Below are positions 35,343-45,585 of a stretch of 64,000 bases of DNA, one piece after another. Each line of letters starts with the position of its first letter. Positions within the stretch are counted from its first letter, which is position 1. Below the pieces are notes generated by a model that made no database searches, was not told where the DNA came from, and was given only the letters and a program-made list of their open reading frames with translations. The position numbers and the translations under genes are program-made. Location: contig LR746274.1 in assembly GCA_902729315.2 (NCBI GenBank), positions 62,001 through 126,000 on the forward strand. Direction: 5' to 3'. Origin of the DNA: Spirodela intermedia (taxonomy: Eukaryota > Streptophyta > Magnoliopsida > Alismatales > Araceae).

Positions 35343-36110
35343 AGCCCCTCCCCTCCTCCATCCATCGGCCCGTCCGAGATGTCATGCCCTGTCCCTTGAA
35401 GAGTTCGCTGCTGCTGCGTCTCGTCGGTCGGAGAAGCTCCATTAGAGACCACCCCCCGCCCGCCGCCGCCGACCGGAGCATGCCGCCTTCGTCCCCGAAT
35501 TTGTTCTCATGGATGCTTTCTGATCTCTGTGGAAGAAGAAGACCCCCTCCCCCGTGCTTTCCATTATCGGGGTCTGTTGTAGCCGGGTGCGACTGCATAG
35601 ACGGATAATAGCCTATGCCACTTGCTTGCTTTTCCTCCCCCCCCCGGTTTTGCTCCGCCGCTTTGGCTCTGCTACGCACCCCCACCCGCATCTCCCGGGT
35701 CGCTGACGCGACGAACGGCGCTTCCCTCACGGCAACGGAGACGACGACGAGGAACAGGCTCCCGGGTTTCGGAGAATTAATTAATGCGTGACGTGCTTCG
35801 TGGAAACGCGCGGCGAGAGTCGGTCATCCATTCCAGCGAACTGTAGAGAGAGAGGGAGAGCTTGGACTCTGAAGAAGCTCATCCATCCACGACTCGGCGA
35901 CGCTTCTCATCCACCAGAAACCCAATGGCCGTATTTTACGGAGTCACTATAATTACAGGCAAAAAATCATGGCACTGTTCAAGCACCGCACCGCCTCTAA
36001 ACAGAAAGAGGAGGGCGGCCCAGAGAGTCAGAGAAAAAGCGCGTTTTATTTCCTTCGAAGGGCAGCGAGAGTCAGCCTCCCACGGGTAAGGACGCGCACT
36101 CAGCAGCCTC
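35343..36110. other. Convergent 3' region of SAP and NFU genes
   Basis: Holds the 3' UTRs of two convergent genes: SAP from the left (stop 35342) and NFU from the right (stop 36111). Small frames on both strands are not conserved. Confidence 0.5.
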
Positions 36111-38405
36111 TTACTGCTCCATCTGCTTCTCCTCCTCGCCGTCAAGCTCCTGCTCTACTCCTCTAATCTGCCATCGAGCCGCGAGCAGAGGAGGCGACGA
36201 AGATTTGTTAAACACGTCAGAAAAATCGACGAGCTGACAACCATGAATCCTCAGCGAACGTACCTCAGGAATGTAGTGCATGAGCATGTTCTCGATGCCC
36301 GACTTGAGGGTCACGGAGGAGCTCGGGCAGCCGCTGCAAGCTCCCTGCATCCTCAGCTTCACTATCCCGGTCTCCCTGGAAGAGCGAAGCCAGAGGAAAA
36401 CAGAACAGGGGTCAATAGCGTCCGCAGGCGAGGTCAGAACCATCATCCTGCATCCATATTAGGAGAGAAAAACCTACGGGTCGTATCCGCGGTATTCGAT
36501 GTCCCCGCCGTCGTCCTGCACCGAGGGGCGGATACGCGTCTCCAGCAGCTCCTTGATCATCGCCACGACCTCTGAGTCGTCCTGGACGAGGACCAAGCAA
36601 GAAAGTCGAACACGGGCAATGCATAGAAAATCATGACCGCATGGTGACGAATGCCATGAAAGGAGACCTCGTGGATCGCGGTGTCCATGGATGCTGCGGC
36701 ACTGGAGTCGAGGAAGAGCGGCTGCCCGGATGAATAGAAGTCCATGATCGCCGCAAAGATCTCGGGTTTGAGGAGATCCCACGAAGTGTCCTCGGATTTT
36801 GTCACCGTGACGAAATCCGATCCGAAGAACACCCTCGTTATCCCTGAAAATCACCCACCACTCACAAAATCACACATTCCTTCCTCTAAACAGGCACGAA
36901 AATGATGACTCAGGAAGACCCATCTCTGCGGGAAGGGAAGACTGGTTCTGAATGAGTCTGGAGTATCGACCCCAGAAAGGAAAGGAAGTAGATTCGTACC
37001 GTCAATACCGTACAGCGCCTTGGCAAGGGGGGAAGTCATCGCTGAGCGGGCGTTGGGGAAGTCTGCACTTCCGACTTCCATGACCGGCTTCCCGGGATGA
37101 AACATGAGAGATGATGGATTGGGCGTAGACTGCGTCTGAATGAACATGCTCCTCCTCTGTCCTGAGAAGACGAGCATCAGAAACTTTTAAAAATAAAATA
37201 AAATAAAATAATGGAAGTCTAGCAAGTGTGTGTCTCGAATACGCCGCAATTCAGAAGAATATCAAGGCAAACCCGAAAAAGAAAAAAAGGCTGTGAAGAA
37301 ATCAATTCCAGCAATGATTCACACTGAAGATCAGATATTTGATAAAATCTACAAAAGAAAAAAAAAGGTGAATGCAACCCTGAGATGGCATGGCTCGAAA
37401 TGCTGACAGAAAAAATACTCTAACTTCCTGTCCGCCATCATCGGTGGTCAGAATTGGCATCCAATTCATTCACAGTGTTTATGATTTTCAAGCGTTGAAG
37501 TCTGCACTCCAACGCTTGGACCTCCCCCATGCATTACAGATATGGCCATCATTCTTCCCTAGTTCGTCCAAGATTATATTCCACGAGGTGGTGCTTTATA
37601 GAGGTTGACTTCAATGGTGAAACTCGGGGTGGAAAATCTCATTCGAGATAATTCTGAGCTTTAGCTGATGAATCAGCACCTTCATTTCCGTAGAAAATTC
37701 TGTAACCTGCCACCCGGCAATCTCCCCCTTCCGCATAGATTTCAATATTCGGACGGATGAAACGAACTTTTTTTCCACTCGGAGATAATTCAGCTTTGTG
37801 AAGTTCTGTGATTTAAAGCCATTCGAAAATACGAGCCTCGAAGTGATGAAATGCGACGAACAATAGCTTAAAGCGCACGCTGGAGCAGATATAGAGCATA
37901 TCTTATTCGAAAGGAGACCATGATCCAGTTTGAATCTCACAAAAAACACGGTGCATTTGAGCATCTCAAATGGCGCAGAGTCCGGGAGTCGCGCGATAAG
38001 AAACCGTGCAAGATCTCGAGCAGTGCTTCGAACAGAAAGTTTCGAGCGACGGAGAGGGGGTGGGAACGTAGTTCAATAGAAATTCAACAAGTTCTTTTGC
38101 CCCCTTTTCCACCCATCAAAACGTCGATTTATTGGGTGTAAGAGAGAAACAGATCGGAGAGGGCGGACCCACCAACCTTCGAGGCCGCTCCACAGACTTG
38201 TCGAACAAGACGGCACCACCCTGGCCAGAAATCGATGCTGCGTCGCAGTCGGCGGCAGGAACGGGAAGGAGGAGAAGAAATGGCGGCGCTGGAGGTGGAG
38301 GGACGGACCCTCGCCGTCCACGGCCGCCACGCGGTTCACATGGCGAAGAAGCCCAGCCAGAAGCAGCCGCCGGTGCTGCTTCCCCACGAGGGCCCCCCTC
38401 ATCAT
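36111..38405 (-). CDS. NFU4: NFU4/NFU5-like mitochondrial iron-sulfur cluster scaffold
   Basis: Six exons: 38177-38405, 37000-37161, 36668-36843, 36478-36581, 36264-36375, 36111-36167; 279 aa. Exon 1 is an Arg-rich, acid-poor mitochondrial presequence ([20 protein letters not shown] ...). The mature part starts with [19 protein letters not shown], the Nfu N-terminal domain, and ends with the NifU domain. Its cluster-binding C237-S-G-C240 lies in [20 protein letters not shown]. In the family a homodimer holds a [4Fe-4S] cluster on this CxxC and hands it to mitochondrial targets such as lipoate synthase. The C-terminus is acidic ([11 protein letters not shown]). Two adjacent start codons; I use the upstream one. 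NFU4 and NFU5 cannot be separated from sequence alone. Confidence 0.94.
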
Positions 38406-38769
38406 CGCCCACGCCGCAGGGTCACACAGAGGAGGAGCTCCCCCTCGCCGCCGTTGCCGGTCTATGCGTCGGCGTCGGCCCTAGAAGCCGCCCACCGAGT
38501 CGGACGGTAGGGTTCTCCTCACGGACGGTCGGGATGCAATGGCTTTCGGTGAACCCATCGAACCACGACCACTCTAGGCGGTTTGCGAAATGGGCCGGGT
38601 CGATTCCCAGGGAAAGGTTTGACTTCTGAACTCACGGGAAAATAACAACAGTTGGGTGGATATTATTCAGTATTATTTCCTCCGCCTGAAAGATCCTTCC
38701 CTTTTTTCTTACAAACGCACGCATATATGAAGGCGAGAGCGCGGGCGGGGCGAGGCTCGTCGTCGTCTA
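38406..38769. other. NFU upstream region / PAP 3' flank
   Basis: About 360 bp holding the NFU promoter and leader (minus strand) and the 3' UTR of the purple acid phosphatase. No separate gene is seen; the plus-strand open frame over the NFU presequence is antisense shadow. Confidence 0.5.
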
Positions 38770-40897
38770 TCAGAGCTCGTCGCTCCACGCAGCAGCCGCC
38801 GACGGCGGCGACGGGCCACGCGGCGGGTTGCAGGAGGAGGACCTGCTGAGGCTCTCCACCCAGACGTCGTCCCTGAGGACGGAGAAGGAGTCGTCGTTTC
38901 GGTGCCACGACCAGCGCGCGTGCGTCCCGTTGACCACCCTCAACCGCCCGTGCCCAAAGCTGGCCTCCCTGAACTCCGAGAGCGGCGCCGTCTTGTGCTG
39001 CCTCTGGAAACTTCGCAAGAGCGCGGCCCAGCGTCAAAGGCGCCACAACACGAGTGGTACAACAGTACAGTAGAAGAGGAGCCTCTGAGAGCGGCTTGCT
39101 TACTTGTCGGCAAGACCTTCTCGGTTTCCTCCGTCGCCGATGGTCACGTGCAGAGGGCCGCATGGGTCGGCAGCGTTATCGTATATCCTCTTCTGCAACA
39201 GACGGCAGTGTGAGAAAGAGAGAGAGAGAGAGAGAGAGGAGGGAGGGAGGGAGGGGTGGCCCGTACGAAGCGCTCGTAGGCATGGACGTGGCCGGCGAAG
39301 ACGATGTCGACGCGAGCCCTGTAGAGGAGTTCCTCAAGGGCCTTGCGCATCTCCTCGCCTTCCCCCTGATGAGCCGAGTTGGTGTTGTACCACGGGGCGT
39401 GGAGGAGCACGACGAGCCACGGCGTCCGGGAGCGGTCGACCTTGGCGAGGTCCGCCTCGAGCCAGCGCCGCTGGTCGGAGGAGGGGCCGAATTCGGCGTA
39501 GGAGCCCAGCATGAGGACGTGCACGCTGCCGCCGGCGACGTCGAAGGAGTAGTAGAGATTCGAGGAGGAGCTGCTCTCCCCGTACGGCATGCGCCACCGG
39601 GCGTCGTAGGCCAGGAAAGGGCGGGGGCCCACGACGGGGAGGGACTCGATCTCGTGGTTGCCCTCGGTGACCATCCACGCCCTGCGGCTGGCATAAGGCT
39701 CCACGAAGCGGCCGAAGCTGTCCCAGCGGGGCTGATGCATGTCGGCGTAGGGCAGGTCGCCGGGGAGTAGCAACATGTCGTAGTCGCTCCGGTTGACCTG
39801 GGCCAGCGTCGCCGCCGTCCACTCCGTCTGCCCCAGGTCCCCTGCGGGAGAAGCAAAGGAACAAACAGGATTACTCGACGGCCCGTTCGACCCGGTTCCA
39901 TCCAGTGTTTGGTTGGTTAATCACCGATGACGACGAACTCGACGGGGAGAGCAGCCGGCGGCGTCTTAAAGCTGAACTCGTCGCCGGCGCCGCCGCAACG
40001 GTAATAGTAGACGGTGGTGGGCTCCAGCGGCCCGATCCTCACGTAGTGGATCTTGCCGGAACTGTAGAAGAAGAACTTGTAGGACGTTGACTCGCCGGTG
40101 GCCGAGTGGGAGTACTTTCCCGGGGCCCTGCCGTACTCGACCAGGGAGGGGACTGTCTTGTCCTCGGTGACGTACGAGATGGCCATTCCGTCCATCCCCA
40201 CCGCCGATATGTGAACCTGCAAGCATCGTCGAAGATTACTGACCCCCCTTGATCAGCCTTAAGCTCAGTGCTTGGAATTCTTGGAGAATCGATAGGCAGC
40301 GACCGAGGCCGGCCCGTGTATTCGAATGATGTAGCATTCGACGGAATATTGTTCAAGAATTATCAGAATTATTCCGCCGGCGATTAGCTACTGGAGATTG
40401 GGGAGCTTATGCGAGGAGGACGGGGAGAGGTGTCAACGTTTATCCCTTGATTTCAACGTTTTATTTGGGACGCGTGGCCTGTGAAGAAAGGGGTTGTGGT
40501 GGGTGTTCTCGGGGTTCGTTCACGTTTTGGAAGGATAACTCGTGTGGGCAGACGATGCCGAGACCATTGTCGTCCTCGTCGCTGCCGCCTGATGTGGAGT
40601 CTACGGCGATCCACACCAGAGACAAAGCAGCCGCATCCTTGTGGGACTCCGGTCATCCCAAGAGAGTCGATTCTTTGACCTAACTTCGTTGGGGCGAAAA
40701 AGGAGCACCTCAGACAAAGAAAAGTTAAGAGAGAGGGAGAGAGAGACCTGCTGCGGGTGAGAGTCGGCCTTGCTGTGCAGCGTGGTGACGAGCGGCCGAG
40801 ACGGCGGCCGGACGAACTTCGACGCGTCCGCCGCAGCGGTGCAGATGAGCAAGCCAAATGCGAGGACCAGCACAGGAGTCTGTCTCTTCGTCGCCAT
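38770..40897 (-). CDS. Purple acid phosphatase, plant PAP18/20/21/22 type
   Basis: Five exons: 40748-40897, 39925-40216, 39267-39841, 39104-39192, 38770-39010; 448 aa. Signal peptide in the first ~24 residues (VLVLAFGLLICTAAADA), fibronectin-like N-terminal domain, then the metallophosphatase domain. All five metal-ligand blocks are present: GDLG (D149), GDLPY (D176, Y179), GNHE (N209, H210), VLLHAPWY and GHVHAYER. The Tyr in GDLPY is the one whose charge transfer to Fe(III) gives the purple colour. Family enzymes hydrolyse phosphate esters in the secretory route, vacuole or wall, often under phosphate starvation. It ends SDEL, which resembles an ER-retrieval signal. The last acceptor (GCGAAG/TTTCCAG) was chosen because it is the one that restores the family frame; it has a weak pyrimidine tract. 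Intron 3 carries a GA microsatellite. Confidence 0.93.
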
Positions 40898-43506
40898 CCC
40901 CCTGTCTCTGAATCGACGGATGAAAAAACTGGAGGGGGAAGCGGACGACGGAGGAGCTGTGGCAGCAGCTCGAGGACTCGGAGGTAGAAGAACGGTGGTA
41001 GGATGGGCTCGAACAGAGTTTCCGTCGAGGAGTGCGAGTGATTTACAACTCTATCCATTGATCTGTCTGTCTATAAATCCATCTCTGCGTGCGTGGGACG
41101 GAGGAGCTTGGCCTTACGACAGGTGACTACGACAGCACCCAACGAGGACGACGATCGCTTCACTTCTGTGACAAGCGTTCATCGGGGCGAATATTCGGAC
41201 ACCTTGTTCTCGAAATATATTGATAATTGGCATGCAGGCCGAGTCTCGTCCTTCTTACGATTCCGTCCCCCCCCACGGAGCCGCAGAAGGGTTGGCGGAA
41301 CAGAGGCGAACCTCCACGGCAGGGTTGAGTTATGCTTATTCGATCCGTCTCAACGCGAGCTCAGCTCTCCGATGACGTGGCCTCTAAACTCATCGTTTTC
41401 GTGTATCAGTCTACTGTGACGCCCTCACCGGCATACACGCAGGCTTCGCCCGACGTGCGGTGGGCCCCTTCGTCGCAACCCCATTACCGTAAGCCTGAGT
41501 TTGGCTGGTAGATTATTCAACCGTACGAAAGACCATCGGCGCCGCCTCCGGTTATACGGATATCTGAGGGACTAGTTGCTGGAAAGGCGCAGCTTGCGTG
41601 AAGGAGAGGGTGCGATCGAAGTGGAGTGTCCGATCGATCTATCTCTCCCGTCGGCCCCGCCGTGGCTCGCCGATACCCTGGCCTGCCCTGGCCGTCCGAA
41701 GAAATGCATTCGGTGTCGTCGTGCTCGTGAGAGTCGAAGGCACCGTCTTCTACGGATATCGCGCATGGAAGGTGGCTGACGCTCGCCGTTGCTTCTGGAG
41801 GGGTCGGAGGCAGAAGTCAACGAGATTTAGCCGTGGAGTGAAGGGGGGGGAACCGTCCGAGGGGATCGAATTTCAGCGTTGACGTTCCAGATAGCTGACT
41901 AGACGAGGAAAAAGGTGGCAATAGTAAAATATTATATCATATCAACGTACTTATGTCTGTATTAATATGATGATGGCCTCCAATATATGATGACTGTGGG
42001 TTCGTTTGGGCTGCTCCTTCCGGATGCCCGCCTCCCGTCTCCCAAGGAACCAGCTTTCGGCTTCTCAGCGGAGCCCCCCGTCCCGGAGGAGCCGGCTTCA
42101 TGATAAGCCTGACGCGGGAGGAAGGGGGGAGGCTCTGTGCTCGGCGCAGGGGCCATCATTTGGATCTTGCTCCACGAGAGAGAGGGCAAGAGTCAGCGAC
42201 GTTGCAGACGGGAGTCGCTGCAAAGATTGAAAAACAAACAAAAAAAATATATACTGAAGAACCTCGGAGGAGGATGCCGTACGGGAAGGAAGAGCTCAGG
42301 TCCACCGTCCAGAGGGGTTTCGGGCCGGCGCGAGAAAGGGGCCTCCTTTCTGTGCCACCCCCTAATTTCTCCCCGCTCATGATGGGTCAGCGTGTGGGGG
42401 TTCCAATTAAGTGACGTGATCTTCGTCCGCACAGGCCTCGCAGTCCTTCCCTCGTCATCTTCTTCTTCTTCCCCGACTCGCGTAAATCTTCCATTAACGC
42501 ACCCCGTCTTTTCGTCAGAGCTCTGAAGGAGCGTGGCGTGGAAGCACTGTGCGGGAAAGGGGGGAGGGATCTTATCTTCGGATCCTTCACCCCGTCCCCT
42601 GTTTTTTCCCATCTTTGTCTATCTCTATCTCCTCTCGGGAGCTTCTCCGAAGGACAGAAGGAATGGAAGTTAAAACTGCTGTTCCGTTGGCAGTGACGTG
42701 AATGCCCTCCTCCCTTCTTCTGACATGCAACAGATGAGAGAGAGAGAGAGAGAAGAGAGGCGAGGGCTGCTGTTTTCTGACCGGCGGCTAGTTTCGGGAG
42801 GAGTGATGCGGGAACTTAGTCAAATTGGGATCCGCTTCCCTCGAAATGTTCTTCCACTGGGGTGGCCAAGGCATGCAAGTTCTCAGTAGAGAGAGAGAGA
42901 GAGAGGTGTATGAGCGTAACCTATGATGGCCATGTGAAGGATGGAAACGGGGCGGCGCAGACGATTATTGCGGAGGCAGCCGGCAAATTATAACGGGCAG
43001 GGGACGGCTTTCGCGCCGGGGAGAGAGTCGTTCATTATTGGGTATCTATCATCCTCCGGCGCAAGTGTAAGCTGCCGCATCATTCCTTCTCAGGCCCCGG
43101 AACAGCGTCGCTATCATTGTTTTCCATTGAAGACGCCTTCATTTATTCCCTCTGTTCCCCTCCCCCCGTTCATGTGACGCCGCTCATCATCGTTCTCAAT
43201 AACCCATCTCAGAAGCCTGCCCTCCCTTCAACTCGAGAAGAGAGAGAGAAAGAAGGCGAGACAAAACCCATGAAGCACGGTCTCTCTTCCTCTCCATGCG
43301 ATCAAGCGGTCTTGAGGAATTCCCGGTCTCACTCATGAAACAAGCCGCCTCATCGGAGGGGGGTGGGGGTGAGACGATGATTTTCTTCATTCATTCATCG
43401 TGTCTCTAACCTCCCAGAAGAGGAGAGAGGAACGGAACGCAACGAGGGCCGGCGGGGGGCTTGGAACGAGCCCCACGAGGCGGCCATCGGACCCCACTAG
43501 CTGGGC

Positions 43507-43537
<31 letters not shown>

Positions 43538-44400
43538 GGGAGAGAGAGGGAGGAGGAAGACGACGCCCCTCCCAAGGCCTGATGGTTTCCCAAGAACAGC
43601 CCCCGCGATCCGTGGTGTCTCGTAGTAGCACAGCACACATCCCGGGCCCTGAGAGCCTTTCTCGAACGAGGCCCACGAGGTCGTGACGGCGGCGGCACGA
43701 GGTGCTGCCCCTCCGCTCACTCCCTTTTGCCCCTCCGAATTCCCATTCTGCGTGGGCGAGGACAAGGAGCGCCCCCAACGGCGTCTCCCCCCAGTCACAC
43801 TGCCCGCAACTCCCTCACAGCGGTTGAGAGAGAGAGAGAGAGAGATTGGAGGGCGGTCCAAACCCCGTGGCAAGAGTCTCAGGGGACAACGCGGTTCCTC
43901 GAGCAGCCAAGGTCCCCATATATCCTCACCCATCATTACGTTCGCCTGGCTACAAGGTGCCGGCCACAAGGAGATCCCCTTCGCTCATCAATACGCGCGT
44001 CTTTCTTTATACACCGAGGGGGAAGAGAGGGAGAGAAAGGAGAGAGAGAACACCGGCATTATAGAAGACGGGGTGTAAAAACAAAAGAGCATCGATGGGG
44101 GTCGGGGGAGGGGGGGTGATGATGGGCCGACCGCGGCGCCATCATTGCGAATCTTGGGCCGACAAACCCATCATAACTCTCGACGGGCGTCGAAGTCCCC
44201 AGACTGCCCCCTCCCCCCACCGTCACGTGACGCCGCCGCGCCGTCCTCCCTTCGCCTCCCACTTCCTCATGCGACAAACAAGAGTCCATCAGACTACTCG
44301 CCCCCTACCTCTCTTCCCCGCCCCCTGCTTACACACGCATGATACCCATGCCAGATTCTGTGTTTGCGTGTACCCCGGCGAGTGTGCGTGTGCCCCCCTC

Positions 44401-44405
<5 letters not shown>

Positions 44406-44441
<36 letters not shown>
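44406..44441. repeat. (AG)18 microsatellite
   Basis: Uninterrupted 36-bp AG dinucleotide run about 600 bp upstream of the ZPR start codon. GA tracts in plant promoters can bind BPC/GAGA-type proteins; here that is inference only. Confidence 0.9.
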
Positions 44442-44443
<2 letters not shown>

Positions 44444-44934
44444 TGTCTCCTGCCATGCACCCCTCTCTCTTCCTCGCCCTTTACACCTCCGTGAGCCCGT
44501 CGTCTTGCCGCTATATATTCGCCCCCTCCCACGCCCCGCACGCAAGCACCCGTCCCGTCGCCTCCCCCTCCTCCGCTCTTTTCCCTCTTCCGCCCCACTG
44601 CCGCCGTCGCTCCGCCAATCTCCGCCAAAAAACCCGGGCACAAGGGGCGACCGGTCGGCAGAAGGCACGCTTCCCCCTCTTCCACTCTCCTCTCCCCCGT
44701 CTCCCTGCAGAGTGAGTGGGGGCTTCCCTTCCAGTTAAGTTCCACCTACTTCACGGCGGCGTAGCCCGACCGCCGGCGACAGGGTATGCCCTCTGACCAG
44801 AGGTACTTGCTTGGACGAACGAACCCTTGCGCTTCTTGCTTCCTTTTCCTTCCCTTCCCTTCCCTTCCCCTACCTGCGCTGTCCTGCGTTCTGCGAGTCT
44901 CGGGGTCCGCACAGCACATTCCTTTTGCCCTGCA

Positions 44935-44943
44935 TATAATATA
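44935..44943 (+). promoter_or_regulatory. Candidate TATA box of the ZPR gene
   Basis: TATAATATA about 108 bp upstream of the ATG. Another TATATATT stands at 44512-44519 and would give a far longer leader. Confidence 0.4.
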
Positions 44944-45050
44944 ATCTAGAGGCAGCTCTACTCCTCTCTCGGCCACCGCACTGTGGTTATTGATCCTAGT
45001 TTGTCGCGCCGCCCGTCTCTTTGTTCAGGGGGGCGTCGTCTCTATCGGCC

Positions 45051-45290
45051 ATGGAGAGGCTCAATTCGAAGCTGTATCTGCAGAACTGCTACATCATGAA
45101 GGAGAACGAGAAGCTGAGGAAGAAGGCCGCCCTGCTCAACCAGGAGAACCAGGCCCTGCTCTCCGAGCTCAAGCAGCGCCTCGGCAAGGCCCAGGCCCAG
45201 CAGGCCCACACCGCCGCCACCAACAGCGCCACCCGGAGCCCCGCCATCCCCGACCTCAACAGCCCTCCCTCCGGAATCGACAAGCTCTGA
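45051..45290 (+). CDS. ZPR3: LITTLE ZIPPER microprotein, ZPR3-like
   Basis: 79-aa single-exon protein. Residues 1-45 form a Leu zipper (MERLNSKLYLQNCYIMKENE, then LRKKAALLNQENQALLSEL); the tail is Ala/Ser/Thr-rich and holds IPDLN, also common in the family. It has no DNA-binding region. In Arabidopsis such proteins heterodimerise with HD-ZIP III factors (REVOLUTA class) and stop them binding DNA, and are themselves induced by HD-ZIP III, giving a negative loop in shoot meristem and leaf polarity. The ATG at 45051 is the first ATG in frame and matches the family start. Length is normal for ZPR3/4. Confidence 0.95.
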   Translation: MERLNSKLYLQNCYIMKENEKLRKKAALLNQENQALLSELKQRLGKAQAQQAHTAATNSATRSPAIPDLNSPPSGIDKL

Positions 45291-45585
45291 TCTTCCCACC
45301 ACCCCCAGCCATGGACGAGCCCCATTCTTAGAGCACCGGCCCGGTTTCTCTTTCTAGCGGGTCATGCTCTTCCTGGGTCCCCGGGGTATGATCGACAGAA
45401 CAGGGGGGGAGGCTATGTGGGTGCTTTTTTGGGGCAACACCAGCGTCTCACAGAGCTCTCACCCCCCCCTCCCTCTTCTTGTAGCAATCAATCTCTGCAT
45501 CTCTTCAGCAGGTATGGAACAGAAGCATTCTCTTCTCCTTCCCACTGAGCCGACGAATGTCAAAGAATCCATACCTCGTCATCAA
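45291..45585. other. Convergent 3' region of ZPR3-like and aminopeptidase genes
   Basis: The 3' UTR of the ZPR gene and that of the aminopeptidase on the other strand. No gene seen. Confidence 0.5.

Larger units (their letters stand above)
40898..45050. other. Gene-poor, microsatellite-rich stretch
   Basis: Over 4 kb between the PAP start and the ZPR gene. Left part is the PAP promoter. The remainder is GC-rich, with GA/CT microsatellites at about 42735-42755, 43507-43550, 43826-43846 and 44406-44441. I found no protein domain, tRNA or recognisable microRNA precursor. Open frames in the repeats are artefacts. Confidence 0.5.

Noticed and set aside
39054-39770. 238-codon plus-strand open frame
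   Set aside because: Antisense to PAP exon 3; the minus strand has every metallophosphatase motif.
42006-42130. GC-rich inverted segments considered as a microRNA precursor
   Set aside because: Complementarity was patchy and no known plant miRNA sequence was recognised.
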